From NCBI RefSeq assembly GCF_002931055.1, contig NZ_PSXX01000010.1:96407-160406 (forward strand): 64,000 nucleotides of DNA. Direction: 5' to 3'. Position 1 is the first letter of the stretch. Each line of letters starts with the position of its first letter. This DNA comes from Pseudoclavibacter sp. AY1H1. GTDB taxonomy: Bacteria; Actinomycetota; Actinomycetes; Actinomycetales; Microbacteriaceae. Below are positions 41,499 through 51,000 of this stretch, in pieces. The notes below the pieces were generated by a model. That model did no database searches and was not told the DNA's origin. It was given only the letters and a program-made list of their open reading frames with translations. The translations under genes were made by a program, and so were the position numbers.

Positions 41499-41512
41499 GA
41501 TTGTCGACAGTA
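41499..41512. promoter_or_regulatory. GntR operator candidate
   Basis: TTGTCGACAG holds the perfect palindrome TGTCGACA (41502-41509) in the 76-bp divergent promoter between the GntR and MFS genes. An outer pair AGAGTA (41481) and TACTCT (41517) brackets it symmetrically. Confidence 0.55.
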
Positions 41513-41549
41513 CGCAATACTCTGACCTCAACCGAGCAAAGGAGCTCTA

Positions 41550-42947
41550 GTGTCCAACCAAGATGTCGTGGCGTCCCCAACATCGCCGGCAGACGGACTT
41601 ACCCGAGCGCGATCATTTCGCGCCATCGCCGCAGCGACGGCAGGCACATTCATCGAGTGGTACGAGTACGGCCTGTACACCTACGTCGCGGGCCTGGTCA
41701 TCGCGCCCCTCTTTTTCCCCGAAGGGGCGGGTTCCGTCGCGGTGCTGGCAACCTTCGCAACGTTCGCGGTCGGTTTCGCTGCCCGCCCGGTCGGCGGCAT
41801 CGTCCTCGGCGCCGCTGGCGACCGATGGGGCAGGCGCCCGGTTCTGATCTTCTCGATCATCCTGATGGGAGTCGCAACGACAAGCATCGGTCTCCTCCCG
41901 CCGTTCGCCGCGATCGGCATCTGGGCACCAGCGCTCCTGGTCCTGTTCCGCCTCATGCAGGGATTCGGAGCAGGAGCCGAACTGGCCTCGGCGATGATCT
42001 ACGTCAACGAATCCACTCAGCAGAAGGCCAAGGGCTATCACTCCTCCTTCCTGCTGGTCGGATCCATGATGGGCGCGATCCTCTCGCTCGTGCTCTTCAC
42101 GGGACTCAGCGCCGCGCTGACCTCCGAAGCGTTCCTCGAGTGGGGATGGCGTGTGCCCTTCCTGCTCGGGGCCGTGCTCACGGTGATCGGTCTCCTCCTG
42201 CGCCGAAAGGTCGGTGAATCGCCCGAGTTCGAGCGAGTCCAGCGTGAGCGTGACGCCGGCCGGGCCCCGATGGCGCGCAGGAATCCGCTCGCGGCGATGG
42301 GGGACGCGTTCAAGGCGAGCCCGAGAAACTTCATTGCCGGTTTCCTCCTGCCATCAGGGCTGAACGTCACCGGCTTCGTCGCGCAGGCATTCGGCATCAG
42401 CTACCTCTCGGGTCAGATCGGGCTCAGCGCCGATGAGACCCTGCTCACGATCTTCGTGATGATGGGAGTCGGCGTTCTGGTCCTGCCACTCTGGGGGCGG
42501 TTGACCGACAAGCTGGGCGCCAAGCTCGTCCTGTACGCGGGAGCGATCGGCGGCATCATCCTCGCGTTCCCGTACTTCATGGCGCTCCAGACGGGAAACC
42601 TCCCGCTCATCGTGGTCGCGAGCGTCCTCATCTGGGCTGTCGGCTGGGCCGCTGGGAATGCCGCCCAGCTGATCATCCTCCCGGCCATCTTCCGCACGGA
42701 ATATCGATCATCAGGTCTCACCTCCTCGCGTGAGCTGCAGGGGGCGCTGGTCGCCGGTCCTACTCCGCTGATAGCGACGGCTCTCGTCCTCGCACTCGGC
42801 GGTGCGCCGTGGCTCGTCGCCGCCATGATCGTGCTCGCTCAGACGATGACGATCGTCGGAATGCTCATCGCCCGCCCGACTCTCACCGCTGAGGAAGTGG
42901 AATCAGCATCTGCCCATCGCGGGCTCGGAGTGAAGTCCTCCGCATGA
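41550..42947 (+). CDS. MFS transporter, metabolite:H+ symporter (MHS) family
   Basis: A 465-residue, 12-helix MFS carrier. The MHS signature is present: AGTFIEWYEYGLYTYVAGLVIAP at helix 1 and the loop GDRWGRRPVL. Relatives import small acids such as citrate, ketoglutarate, proline betaine or shikimate. GTG 41550 has AAAGGAG at 41537. Operon with an HpcH/HpaI aldolase and a hydroxyacid dehydrogenase suggests import of a hydroxy or sugar acid. Confidence 0.9.
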   Translation: MSNQDVVASPTSPADGLTRARSFRAIAAATAGTFIEWYEYGLYTYVAGLVIAPLFFPEGAGSVAVLATFATFAVGFAARPVGGIVLGAAGDRWGRRPVLIFSIILMGVATTSIGLLPPFAAIGIWAPALLVLFRLMQGFGAGAELASAMIYVNESTQQKAKGYHSSFLLVGSMMGAILSLVLFTGLSAALTSEAFLEWGWRVPFLLGAVLTVIGLLLRRKVGESPEFERVQRERDAGRAPMARRNPLAAMGDAFKASPRNFIAGFLLPSGLNVTGFVAQAFGISYLSGQIGLSADETLLTIFVMMGVGVLVLPLWGRLTDKLGAKLVLYAGAIGGIILAFPYFMALQTGNLPLIVVASVLIWAVGWAAGNAAQLIILPAIFRTEYRSSGLTSSRELQGALVAGPTPLIATALVLALGGAPWLVAAMIVLAQTMTIVGMLIARPTLTAEEVESASAHRGLGVKSSA

Positions 42948-43024
42948 TCCTCGACGTCTCACCGATGCACCGCACTCCGCGCTGCACACATCCCACCAGC
43001 ACCACCAGAAAGAAATGAGCAGCA

Positions 43025-43810
43025 ATGCCGCAGTACGACCTCCGGTCCCGTGTGCGAGACGCACCCGTGATCGGCACCACGATCCTCACCGGTTCCCCCA
43101 CGCTCGTCGAAGCCCTCGCCGCGACCCCCTTCGAAGTGCTCTGCATGGACCTCGAGCACTCCGCCACGACGATCGAGCAGCTCGAGCAGCTCGTCCGTGC
43201 TGCTGACGTGCACAGGACTCCCGCGCTCGTGCGGGTGCCCGAAGTCGGTCACTACATCTCCCGCGTGCTCGACGCAGGCGCCGCCGGCATCATCGTTCCC
43301 CGTATCGAGACGGCGGCTCAGGCAGCTGAAGTCGTCGAACGAGCTCGATACGCCCCGGAGGGGAAGCGAGGAAGCGGTCCTGGCCGTGGTGCTGCCTATG
43401 GAGCCAGCCTCGCATCCCCGGACTACTCCGCCGTGACCAACGCCAGCGTCCTCGTCGCGATCCAGATCGAATCCGCGGAAGGTGTCGAAGCGGCCGATGA
43501 GATCCTTGCCACTCCTGGCCTCGACGCGGTCATCATCGGCCCGGGCGATCTCGCCCTCTCCCTCGGCGTTCGCATGGGATCGGACGAGCACTGGGCAGCC
43601 ATCGATCGCGTGCTGAGCAGCGCTGCCGCCCACGGCGTCGGCACGGGCGCGTTCTGCTTCACGGTTCCGGATGCGCAGCGGTACCTCGCGAGCGGAGCAC
43701 GGGTGATCCTGTCGGGTGGCGACCTGAACTGGGCCGTCAGCGGCGCGATGTCCGAGTGGCACGCTATCCAGAGCCTCTCGACCGAGGCAGAAACCGCAGG
43801 TACCCGCTGA
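43025..43810 (+). CDS. HpcH/HpaI family class II aldolase
   Basis: A 261-residue metal-dependent aldolase. Family blocks visible are MDLEHSATTIEQL, LVRVPEVGHYISRVLDAGAAGIIVPRI, the metal-site Glu in IQIESAEGVEAAD and Asp in IGPGDLALSLGV. It splits 4-hydroxy-2-keto acids (such as 2-keto-3-deoxy sugar acids) into pyruvate and an aldehyde. The canonical 'DGEH' reads DLEH. ATG 43025 follows AAAGAAA. Its stop overlaps the next start by one base (TGATG). Confidence 0.88.
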   Translation: MPQYDLRSRVRDAPVIGTTILTGSPTLVEALAATPFEVLCMDLEHSATTIEQLEQLVRAADVHRTPALVRVPEVGHYISRVLDAGAAGIIVPRIETAAQAAEVVERARYAPEGKRGSGPGRGAAYGASLASPDYSAVTNASVLVAIQIESAEGVEAADEILATPGLDAVIIGPGDLALSLGVRMGSDEHWAAIDRVLSSAAAHGVGTGAFCFTVPDAQRYLASGARVILSGGDLNWAVSGAMSEWHAIQSLSTEAETAGTR

Positions 43811-44799
43811 TGGCGTCCTACAAAGTGGTCCTGACCAACAGCGCTGTCCCGCTGGCCGAAGAAGCAGAGAAGGCCTTCCTCGGCATGGATGTCGAGTTCG
43901 TGACGGTGGATGCACCCACTGAAGACGAGCTGATCAGGGTTGCCGGGGACGCCGACGCGATCATCGCGTTGGCGGAGCCCCTGAGCCGCCGCGTGATCGA
44001 CAGCCTCTCCCGCTGCCGATCCATCACGAGATTCGGTATCGGCCTGGATGGTGTCGATATCGATGCGGCAACCTCCAATGGGATGTGGGTCACCAACGTG
44101 CCGGACTCGAACTACCGCGAAGTGGCCGTTCACGCCATCACGCTCGCGCTCTCAGTCTCGCGGCGGATCGCCTCGCTCGACCAGGCGATGCACCGAGACG
44201 GGACGGCGTCGCTCGCTCTCGCGGCCGGAACCAGGCGACCGGATGACCAGACCTTCGGGCTGCTCGGGATCGGACGGATCGGCCGACGCGTGGCCAGCAT
44301 GGCCTCGGCGATCGGATATCACGTCCAGGCCTACGATCCGGGTGTCTCGGCCGACGACATCCGAGCGCTCGGATTCGTTCCCGTGAGCTTCGACGAGCTG
44401 GTGGAGACGTCGGACATCCTCTCGCTGCACGTCCCCCTCCTCGAGTCCACGCGAAACATCATCAGCAGTGCCGTCATCGATCGCATGCCCGCCGGCGCAG
44501 CACTCATCAACGTCTCGCGAGGCGGCCTGGTCGATGAGGGCGCGCTTGCTGCTGCGATCCGTTCCGGGCGCCTCGCCGGGGCAGGGATCGACGCTCGTGA
44601 GGGCGAACCGGCCCCCATGTCGGTAACCAATCCGCTGCGTGGTCTGGAGCGCGTGGTCCTCACCCCGCATTCTGCTCACTACAGCGTGGAGTCGCTCGCC
44701 GAGACGAAGTCCAAGGCGCTCGACGACGTTGCGAGGGCACTGCGCGGTGAAAGCCCGATCTATGCCGTGAACGATCCTCTGTCACTGCGCATCGGCTGA
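43810..44799 (+). CDS. D-isomer-specific 2-hydroxyacid dehydrogenase
   Basis: A 329-residue NAD-dependent dehydrogenase. The nucleotide motif is GLLGIGRIGRRVASMA. Catalytic Arg lies in NVSRGGLVDEG, Glu in DAREGEPAP and His in TPHSAHYS. The Glu-motif differs from the usual DVFxxEP. It is the last gene of the operon and should oxidise or reduce the acid handled by the aldolase. A hairpin follows at 44826. Confidence 0.88.
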   Translation: MASYKVVLTNSAVPLAEEAEKAFLGMDVEFVTVDAPTEDELIRVAGDADAIIALAEPLSRRVIDSLSRCRSITRFGIGLDGVDIDAATSNGMWVTNVPDSNYREVAVHAITLALSVSRRIASLDQAMHRDGTASLALAAGTRRPDDQTFGLLGIGRIGRRVASMASAIGYHVQAYDPGVSADDIRALGFVPVSFDELVETSDILSLHVPLLESTRNIISSAVIDRMPAGAALINVSRGGLVDEGALAAAIRSGRLAGAGIDAREGEPAPMSVTNPLRGLERVVLTPHSAHYSVESLAETKSKALDDVARALRGESPIYAVNDPLSLRIG

Positions 44800-44825
44800 C
44801 CAGCCTCGGCGCTGAGGTGCATTGG

Positions 44826-44864
44826 GCAGGGAAGGCGTCGTCGGCTCAGCGGCGCCCTCCCTGC
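44826..44864 (+). terminator. terminator of the MFS-aldolase-dehydrogenase operon
   Basis: GCAGGGAAGGCG (44826-44837) pairs with CGCCCTCCCTGC (44853-44864), one mismatch, 15-base loop. The remaining 44865-45039 stretch shows no gene. Confidence 0.65.
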
Positions 44865-45039
44865 TGGCGTGCCCATCGACTGGTGGTGGCCGATGTCGGC
44901 CGCCTCCGAGTCTCGATCCAGGTGGATGGCCCTATATTTGCGATCGTTCCCAGCGCCCGTCGACGGAGCCTTTGGCCGCACGTTGACCTCCACCGAGCCC
45001 GGCGGCACTGCCATCACTCTCCACGACAAGGTCGGACAC

Positions 45040-45879
45040 ATGACTCGACTCGAGACGGTTCACGAGATCGTCGGGCCCTGGTCGCTCGCCACCAGCAAGC
45101 GCTTCTGGGAGGGGTTCGCCCCCGGCAGGCTCGCGTCCCAGACGGAGACCGCGGGCATCCAGACCACTTTTCTCTGCGATACCGACTGGCAGCGAGTGGA
45201 TGCCGTCATCACCCAGGACGGGCCATCCGTCCGTATCGTGGTGGAGGGCCCGGGTGATCTGGATGCCGCGACCGAGCAAGTCCGTCGGCTGCTGTCGATA
45301 GACATCGATGCGCGCGGCTGGCCCGATGTCGCGGCGCGCGATGAGGTCGTCGCGGAAGCGCAGGCTCGGCTCCCCGGGTTCAGGCCGTGCGGTTTCTTCT
45401 CGCCATACGAGGCGGCCGTGTGGTCGGTGCTGTCGCAACGGCTGCAGATGCGCCAGGCGGTGGCGATCAAGACGCGGCTCACGCTGCAGCTCGGCGACGA
45501 CGGAGCCTTTCCGTCTCCGGCCACGCTGCGGGCGGCGTCACTCACCCTGCCCGGGCGCAAGGCGGAGTACCTGCACGCGATCGCCGAGGCCGCGCTCGAC
45601 GGCCAGCTCTCCGGCACCTACCTGCGCTCGTTGCAGTCGTCCGAGGCGTTCGTCCAGGTGCAGAGCATCCTGGGGATGGGGCCGTTCTCGGCCGAGCTCG
45701 TCGTGATTCGCGGCGCGAACTTCCCCGATGTCCTGCCGCGCAACGAGGGTCGACTGAGCGAGGAGGTCATGAAGCGCTACGGCCCCGACCGCTCGATCGA
45801 CGAGATCGCCGAGGCGTGGAAGCCGTTCCGCTCGTGGGCAGGGGTGCACTTGCGCGCGCTGCGGGCGCTCGACGAGTAG
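45040..45879 (+). CDS. DNA-3-methyladenine glycosylase 2 (AlkA-like), altered catalytic site
   Basis: A 279-residue HhH-GPD protein. The N-terminal half is the AlkA-type beta domain. The helix-hairpin-helix is ILGMGPFSAELVVIRG (210-225) and the C-terminal AEAWKPFRSWAGVHL matches AlkA closely. Ungapped alignment places the AlkA LPDD block, whose second Asp is the catalytic residue, over PRNE, so Glu236 replaces the catalytic Asp. ATG 45040 follows AAGGT. Base-excision activity on alkylated purines would be expected of the family but is uncertain here. Confidence 0.85.
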   Translation: MTRLETVHEIVGPWSLATSKRFWEGFAPGRLASQTETAGIQTTFLCDTDWQRVDAVITQDGPSVRIVVEGPGDLDAATEQVRRLLSIDIDARGWPDVAARDEVVAEAQARLPGFRPCGFFSPYEAAVWSVLSQRLQMRQAVAIKTRLTLQLGDDGAFPSPATLRAASLTLPGRKAEYLHAIAEAALDGQLSGTYLRSLQSSEAFVQVQSILGMGPFSAELVVIRGANFPDVLPRNEGRLSEEVMKRYGPDRSIDEIAEAWKPFRSWAGVHLRALRALDE

Positions 45880-45937
45880 ACGATCGTCACGATCGCGTCG
45901 CCGCAGGCGCGGGCCGAACTCAGGATGAGTGACGGCC

Positions 45938-45954
45938 AGCGGCAGTGAGCCGCT
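45938..45954. terminator. small hairpin between convergent genes
   Basis: AGCGGC (45938) pairs with GCCGCT (45949) over a 5-base loop, overlapping the TetR stop. Confidence 0.45.
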
Positions 45955-46516
45955 AGCGCCTGCGCGCTGGCGATGCTGCGTCGAGAACGGTGTCGAACGC
46001 GTCGGGATCATCCAGCGCGCGGGCGAGGACGATGCCGCCCTGAATGGCAGCGACCAGTTGGAGCGCGTGCGAGCGGGGCTCCGGCGACCCCGCGGCGGCC
46101 AGGGCGGCAGTGAGCGAGTCGACCCATTCGGTGAAGTAGCCGCGCACGGCCTCATCGAACTGGTCGCGCTCGCGGCCGGTGGCGAATGCGCCGGGGAGGC
46201 ACGCGCGCCGACCGGAGCGGAAGTAGGCCCGTACCTCGTCGATCATGGCGTGGATGCCCTGTCGCGCCTCCTCCGCGTTGGTGCTGGTGGCGCGCAGCGG
46301 TGTGAAGATGCGCTCGTCGAACCATGCCTGGATATCGGCGAGGACTGCCGCCGCCATCTCTTCCTTGCCACCGGGAAAGAAGTGGTACAGGCTCCCGCGG
46401 CCGAGGCTGGTCGCGTCCTGGAGGATGGCCATGCTGGCCCCCTCGTATCCGTGCTCGCGGAATGCCTCCGTCAGGAGGGGGATCACGGCTTCGCGAGTCG
46501 TCGACGGCTTGGCCAT
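45953..46516 (-). CDS. TetR family transcriptional regulator
   Basis: A 187-residue regulator. HTH: YEGASMAILQDATSLGRGSLYHFFPGGKEEM, with the short GRGSLYHFF recognition helix of the YxaF/LmrA-like group. The sensor domain has CLPGAFATGRERD, where Cys might respond to electrophiles. It lies 5 bp after the DUF1348 gene on the same strand, so the two form an operon behind the double operator at 47018-47059. Confidence 0.9.
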   Translation of the reverse strand: MAKPSTTREAVIPLLTEAFREHGYEGASMAILQDATSLGRGSLYHFFPGGKEEMAAAVLADIQAWFDERIFTPLRATSTNAEEARQGIHAMIDEVRAYFRSGRRACLPGAFATGRERDQFDEAVRGYFTEWVDSLTAALAAAGSPEPRSHALQLVAAIQGGIVLARALDDPDAFDTVLDAASPARRR

Positions 46517-46521
46517 GACGC

Positions 46522-46989
46522 TCAGATGCCCAACTCGGTCAGCCCCGGGTGATCGCTCGGTCGCGGGCCGAGGGGCCAGTGGAAGAGCCGGTCGGCCTCG
46601 TCGATCGGAACGTCGTTGATCGCCGCGAGTCGACGACGCATCAGGCCGTGCTCATCGAACTCCCAATTCTCGTTGCCGAACGAGCGGAACCATTGCCCAG
46701 CTGCGTTGTGGGACTCGTAGACGAAGCGGACAGCGATGTGGTTCCCTTCGTAGGCCCAGACCTCCTTGATGAGCCGGTAGTCGAGCTCCCGGCTCCACTT
46801 CTCTGTCAGCAGCGCCACGATTTCGGCGCGCCCGTTCACGAACCGATCACGGTTCCGCCAGGCGCTCTCGACGGTGTAGGCCAGGGAGACCCGCTCGGGA
46901 TCACGCGTGTTCCAAGCATCTTCGGCCGCTCGCGCTTTGCGTGCAGCGGTCTCTGCTGTGAACGGGGGAAGGGGTGGACGCTCGTCCAT
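46522..46989 (-). CDS. DUF1348 (SnoaL/NTF2-like) protein
   Basis: A 155-residue cone-fold protein. DUF1348 features are [32 protein letters not shown], the [17 protein letters not shown] strand pair and the ending [16 protein letters not shown]. Function of the family is unknown; members are usually small, often next to TetR genes. First gene of the TetR operon, starting at ATG 46989 with GAGGAGC upstream. Confidence 0.88.
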   Translation of the reverse strand: MDERPPLPPFTAETAARKARAAEDAWNTRDPERVSLAYTVESAWRNRDRFVNGRAEIVALLTEKWSRELDYRLIKEVWAYEGNHIAVRFVYESHNAAGQWFRSFGNENWEFDEHGLMRRRLAAINDVPIDEADRLFHWPLGPRPSDHPGLTELGI

Positions 46990-47017
46990 GAAAGCTCCTC
47001 GATGTCACCACCGGTTC

Positions 47018-47059
47018 TTTACCGATTGGTACAGAGGCTACGCTGTATCGATCGGTAAA
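47018..47059. promoter_or_regulatory. double TetR operator
   Basis: A 17-bp arm (47018-47034) is repeated inverted at 47043-47059 with two mismatches. Each arm itself contains a near-palindrome of the form TACCGATCGGTA (47020-47031 and 47046-47057), 26 bp apart centre to centre. Most simply, these are two binding sites for the TetR protein at 45953, in front of its operon and 60 bp from the divergent antitoxin gene. Confidence 0.75.
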
Positions 47060-47118
47060 GCCAGGATGCGGGATGGGCTGCTTGGTAGACTTGGAGCCCA
47101 CTGAGCGAGAGGCTCGAG

Positions 47119-47358
47119 ATGGCCGTCGAATTCGACATCCAGAAGCGTTGGCCGGAGCTCTTCGCCCCGCTGAGCGCACAGCAGCGCAAGATCGTCGTGA
47201 ACGCGCTCGCCTCCAGCTGGCACGAGGGCTGGGTGCCGAATCGCGAAGACGTCGAGAACCTGACTGACCTGCTGCGCGGAGCGATCGACAAGGCCGAGTA
47301 CGACCGTCGAGTCGCCGGTGCGATCGAGCGCACGCACGCGCACGCTGCCGCGAGCTGA
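47119..47358 (+). CDS. VbhA-like antitoxin of a Fic system
   Basis: A 79-residue helical protein. The inhibitory motif (S/T)xxxE(G/N) is present as S32-SWH-E36-G37 in NALASSWHEGWVPNREDVENL, the family signature. The Glu reaches into the Fic active site and blocks productive ATP binding. ATG 47119 follows GAGAGG. Its stop shares one base with the toxin start (TGATG), the normal antitoxin-first arrangement. Confidence 0.9.
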   Translation: MAVEFDIQKRWPELFAPLSAQQRKIVVNALASSWHEGWVPNREDVENLTDLLRGAIDKAEYDRRVAGAIERTHAHAAAS

Positions 47359-47987
47359 TGGCGGCCGACTGCGCCGCCTGGGATTCGTACCTCTGGGAGC
47401 CGGGCGGTTCCGTGCTGCGCAACCTCTTCGGGCTGCGGGACAAGGCCGATCTGGCGAGGGCGGAGTTCGCCGAGGCGAATGCGCAGCAGGCGCTCGTCGA
47501 AGAGGGTCTGCTGTCGATCCCGAAGACATACGACGCTGCACACGTGAAAGCGCTCCACAGGCAGCTCTTCGGGAACATCTACGAGTGGGCAGGGGAGTAC
47601 CGCACGGTGCCCATCTACAAAGACCAGTTCGGGTTCGCGGAGCTCGACGACATCCCCAGATACCTCGAGGACGCCGCCCGGATCATCGACGAGCTCGACT
47701 GGTCGGAGCTCGACATCGACCAGTTCGCGGCCGCGGCTGCCGAGGTGTTCGCGTACGTCAACCATGCGCATCCGTTCCGTGAAGGCAACGGGCGCGCATC
47801 GAAGCTCTTCATGCAGCACGTCTCGGAGCTGAGTCGCTTCGAGATCGACTACGACCCCGCAACGTCAGGTGTCACGGCTGCCATGTGGAACGAGGGATCA
47901 CGATTCTCCGGTCCCGATCGCTTCTCCTACGAGCCGGTGCCCGACTCGCTCGTGCCAGTATTCCGCGCGCTCGCCGCTGAGCGGTGA
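47358..47987 (+). CDS. Fic family adenylyltransferase toxin (FicT type)
   Basis: A 209-residue Fic protein. The flap region is EWAGEYRTVPIYKDQFGF and the catalytic loop reads HPFREGNGRASK (138-149): His138 is the base, Glu142 binds Mg, Arg146 holds phosphate. The last canonical Arg is Lys149 here. Such toxins AMPylate proteins such as gyrase and topoisomerase IV when the antitoxin is absent. The gene ends just before the convergent glutamate dehydrogenase. Confidence 0.92.
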   Translation: MAADCAAWDSYLWEPGGSVLRNLFGLRDKADLARAEFAEANAQQALVEEGLLSIPKTYDAAHVKALHRQLFGNIYEWAGEYRTVPIYKDQFGFAELDDIPRYLEDAARIIDELDWSELDIDQFAAAAAEVFAYVNHAHPFREGNGRASKLFMQHVSELSRFEIDYDPATSGVTAAMWNEGSRFSGPDRFSYEPVPDSLVPVFRALAAER

Positions 47988-48020
47988 GGGCCGGCGTCGA
48001 GGCCGGACCCGCGCCCGCGG

Positions 48021-51000
48021 TCAGCGCACGAGCGACCGCAGGCGCCGCAGCGCGACCGACAGCGTGGCGAGACCTGTGTCGTCGCCAGCGTGCACCGCAT
48101 CCGCAGCCTCGTCGAGCGCGCGGGTGGCGCTGGGGCCGAGCTGGCTGATCCACGCGTCGATGCGCGCGGTGTGCTCGGCCGGCGCGGTCTGCGTCATAAC
48201 GGAGGCGGCGAGCTCGATCATGACCGCGTACAGGTCGTCACGCATGGCGGCGCGCGCCATCGACCCCCAGCGGTCGTCCTGCGGCAGTGCCGTCGCCCGC
48301 ACGAGCATGTCGTCGAAGCTGACGCGCGCCGACAGCACGTAGTAGAGGCCGACGAACTCCTCGAGGTCCCAGCCGTGCTGGTCCGCGCGTTCGATGATGT
48401 CGAGCAGCGGCATGAGCTCGAGGAGGCCGGCCCCGCGCAGCGCAAGCGCACGCGGGACGGCGGCATCTTCGAACTCCTGCACGCGGGCGTCGAAGCGCTC
48501 GCGTTCCTCGCCCTGCTGCAGCTCGCCCATCCGGCTGGCAAACTGCGCGACCGGGCCGCTGAACCGTTCGATCTCCGCACCGACGTCGATGCTGTCGGGC
48601 CGGTGCTGCACGATCCAGCGAGTCGCCCGGTCGAGGAGTCGACGGAAGCCGAGGTACAGCTCGGTCTGGATGGACGCCGGCACGAGGTTGTCGGTGGCCT
48701 CGATCTCGACGACGAAGCCGCGCAGGTCGAAGATCTCCCGGGCGGCGACGTAGGCGCGCGCGATCTCCTCGCTCGTTGCGCCCGTCTCATCCTGGGCGCG
48801 GTAGGCGAAGGTGATGCCACCGCGGTTGACCATCGAGTTCACGACGGAGTTCACGATGATCTCCTGGCGCAGCGGATGCGCGTGCAGGTCGTCCGCGTAC
48901 CGCTCGCGAACCTCGGCCGGGAAGTACTCGGCGAGGGTGTTCGCGAACCACGGGTCCTCGGCGAGGTCGGTCTCGGCGAGGTCGCTCTTGAGCGCGAGCT
49001 TCGCGTAGGCGACGAGCACCGAGAACTCGGGCCTCGTGAGGCCGCGTCCCTCGTCGATGCGGCGCCTGATCTCGGCGTTGCTCGGCAGGAACTCGAGGTC
49101 GCGGTCGAGCTCGTCGCGTTCCTCCAGCCACGTGATGAGCCGCTTGTGGGAAGGCAGCATCTTGGCGGCGTTCGAGCGCGAGTTGCCGAGGAGCACGTTC
49201 TGCTCGTAGTTGTCGCGCAGCACCTGCGTACCGACCTCGTCGGTCATGGCGCGCAGTACCTCGTTGCGGGCGTCGCGGTCGAGGCGGCCGTCGCGTTCCA
49301 CGGCGCCGAGGAGGATCTTGATGTTGACCTCGCGGTCGGAGGTGCCGACGCCAGCGGAGTTGTCGATCGCGTCGGTGTTGAGGCTCACCCCGGCGAGGGC
49401 CGCCTCGATGCGACCGCGCTGGCTCACGCCGAGGTTGCCGCCCTCGCCGACGACGCGCAGCCGGAGCTGATGGCCGTCGACGCGGACCGCGTCGTTGCCG
49501 CGGTCGCCGATCTCCGCGTTCGTCTCGTCACTGGCCTTGATGTAGGTGCCGATGGCGCCGTTCCAGAGGAGGTCGACGGGGGCGAGCAGTACGGCCTTCT
49601 TCAGCTCGAGCGGGGTCAGGCGCTGCGCGTCGGCGTCGAGGCCGAGCGCTTCCCGCATCTGCGGCGTCACCGGAATCGACTTCTGGGAGAGCGGGAAGAC
49701 GCCGCCGCCCTCCGAGATGACGCTGCGGTCGAAGTCGTCCCACGAGGAGCCGGGGAGGTCGAAGAGCCGCTGACGCTCCACGAACGTGGCCGCCGCATCC
49801 GGGGTCGGATCGACGAACACGTGCCGGTGGTCGAACGCCGCGACGAGGCGGATGTGCTCCGAGCGCAGCATGCCGTTGCCGAACACGTCACCCGACATGT
49901 CGCCGACGCCCACGACCGTGAAGTCCTGCGTCTGCGTGTCGTGGCCCAGCTCCCGGAAGTGCCGCTTCACGGACTCCCACGCGCCGCGGGCGGTGATGCC
50001 CATGCCCTTGTGGTCGTAGCCGGCCGAGCCGCCAGACGCGAAGGCATCCGCGAGCCAGAAGCCGTACTCCTCGGAGATGCCGTTCGCGATGTCGGAGAAC
50101 GAGGCCGTGCCCTTGTCGGCGGCGACGACGAGGTAGGAGTCGTCCCCGTCGTGGCGCACGACCCGTGGCGGCGGCACGATGTCGGTGCCGTCGCGGTTAT
50201 CGGTGATGTCGAGGAGCCCGCGGATGAAGGTGCGGTAGGCGGATCGGCCGCCCTCGAGCCACGCGCCCCGGTCGCTCGGCGCGGGGAGCTGCTTCGCGAA
50301 GAAGCCGCCCTTCGATCCGGTCGGCACGATGACGGCGTTCTTCACCATCTGCGCCTTCACGAGGCCCAGTACCTCGGTGCGGAAGTCCTCGCGCCGGTCG
50401 CTCCAGCGCAGCCCGCCGCGGGCGACGCGGCCGAAGCGGAGGTGGACGCCCTCGACCTCTGGCGAGTAGACCCAGATCTCGGCCATGGGGTGGGGCTTCG
50501 GGAGGCCGGGCACGCGGGTGCAGTCGAGCTTCATCGACACCCACGACTTGGGCTCGCCCTGCGCATCCACCTGGTAGAAGTTGGTGCGCCAGGTGGCGTC
50601 GACGATGCCGATCATGGAGCTGAGGATGCGGTCGTAGTCGAGGCTGGCGACGTTGTCGAGGGCCTCCTGGAGCTGCTCGGCGAGCGCGGCGAGCGCCGCT
50701 TCTCGGTCGCCGGCGAAGTCCGGGTCGAACCTCGTCTCGAAGAGCCGCACGATATCGGCGGCGATGACGGGGTTGGCGATGAGGGCCTGCTCGATGTAGT
50801 CGACGGAGAACGTCGTGCCGACCTGCCGCAGGTACATGCTGATAGCGCGGAGGATCACGATCTGCCGCCAGCGCAGCCCGCCAAGGAGGACCAGCGAGTT
50901 GAGGCGGTCGCTCTCCGCGGCCCCCGACCAGACGGCGCTGAAGACCGACTCGAGCTCGGCACCCCACTCGGCGTCGTTCCACACGGACGCGCTCGGCGCG

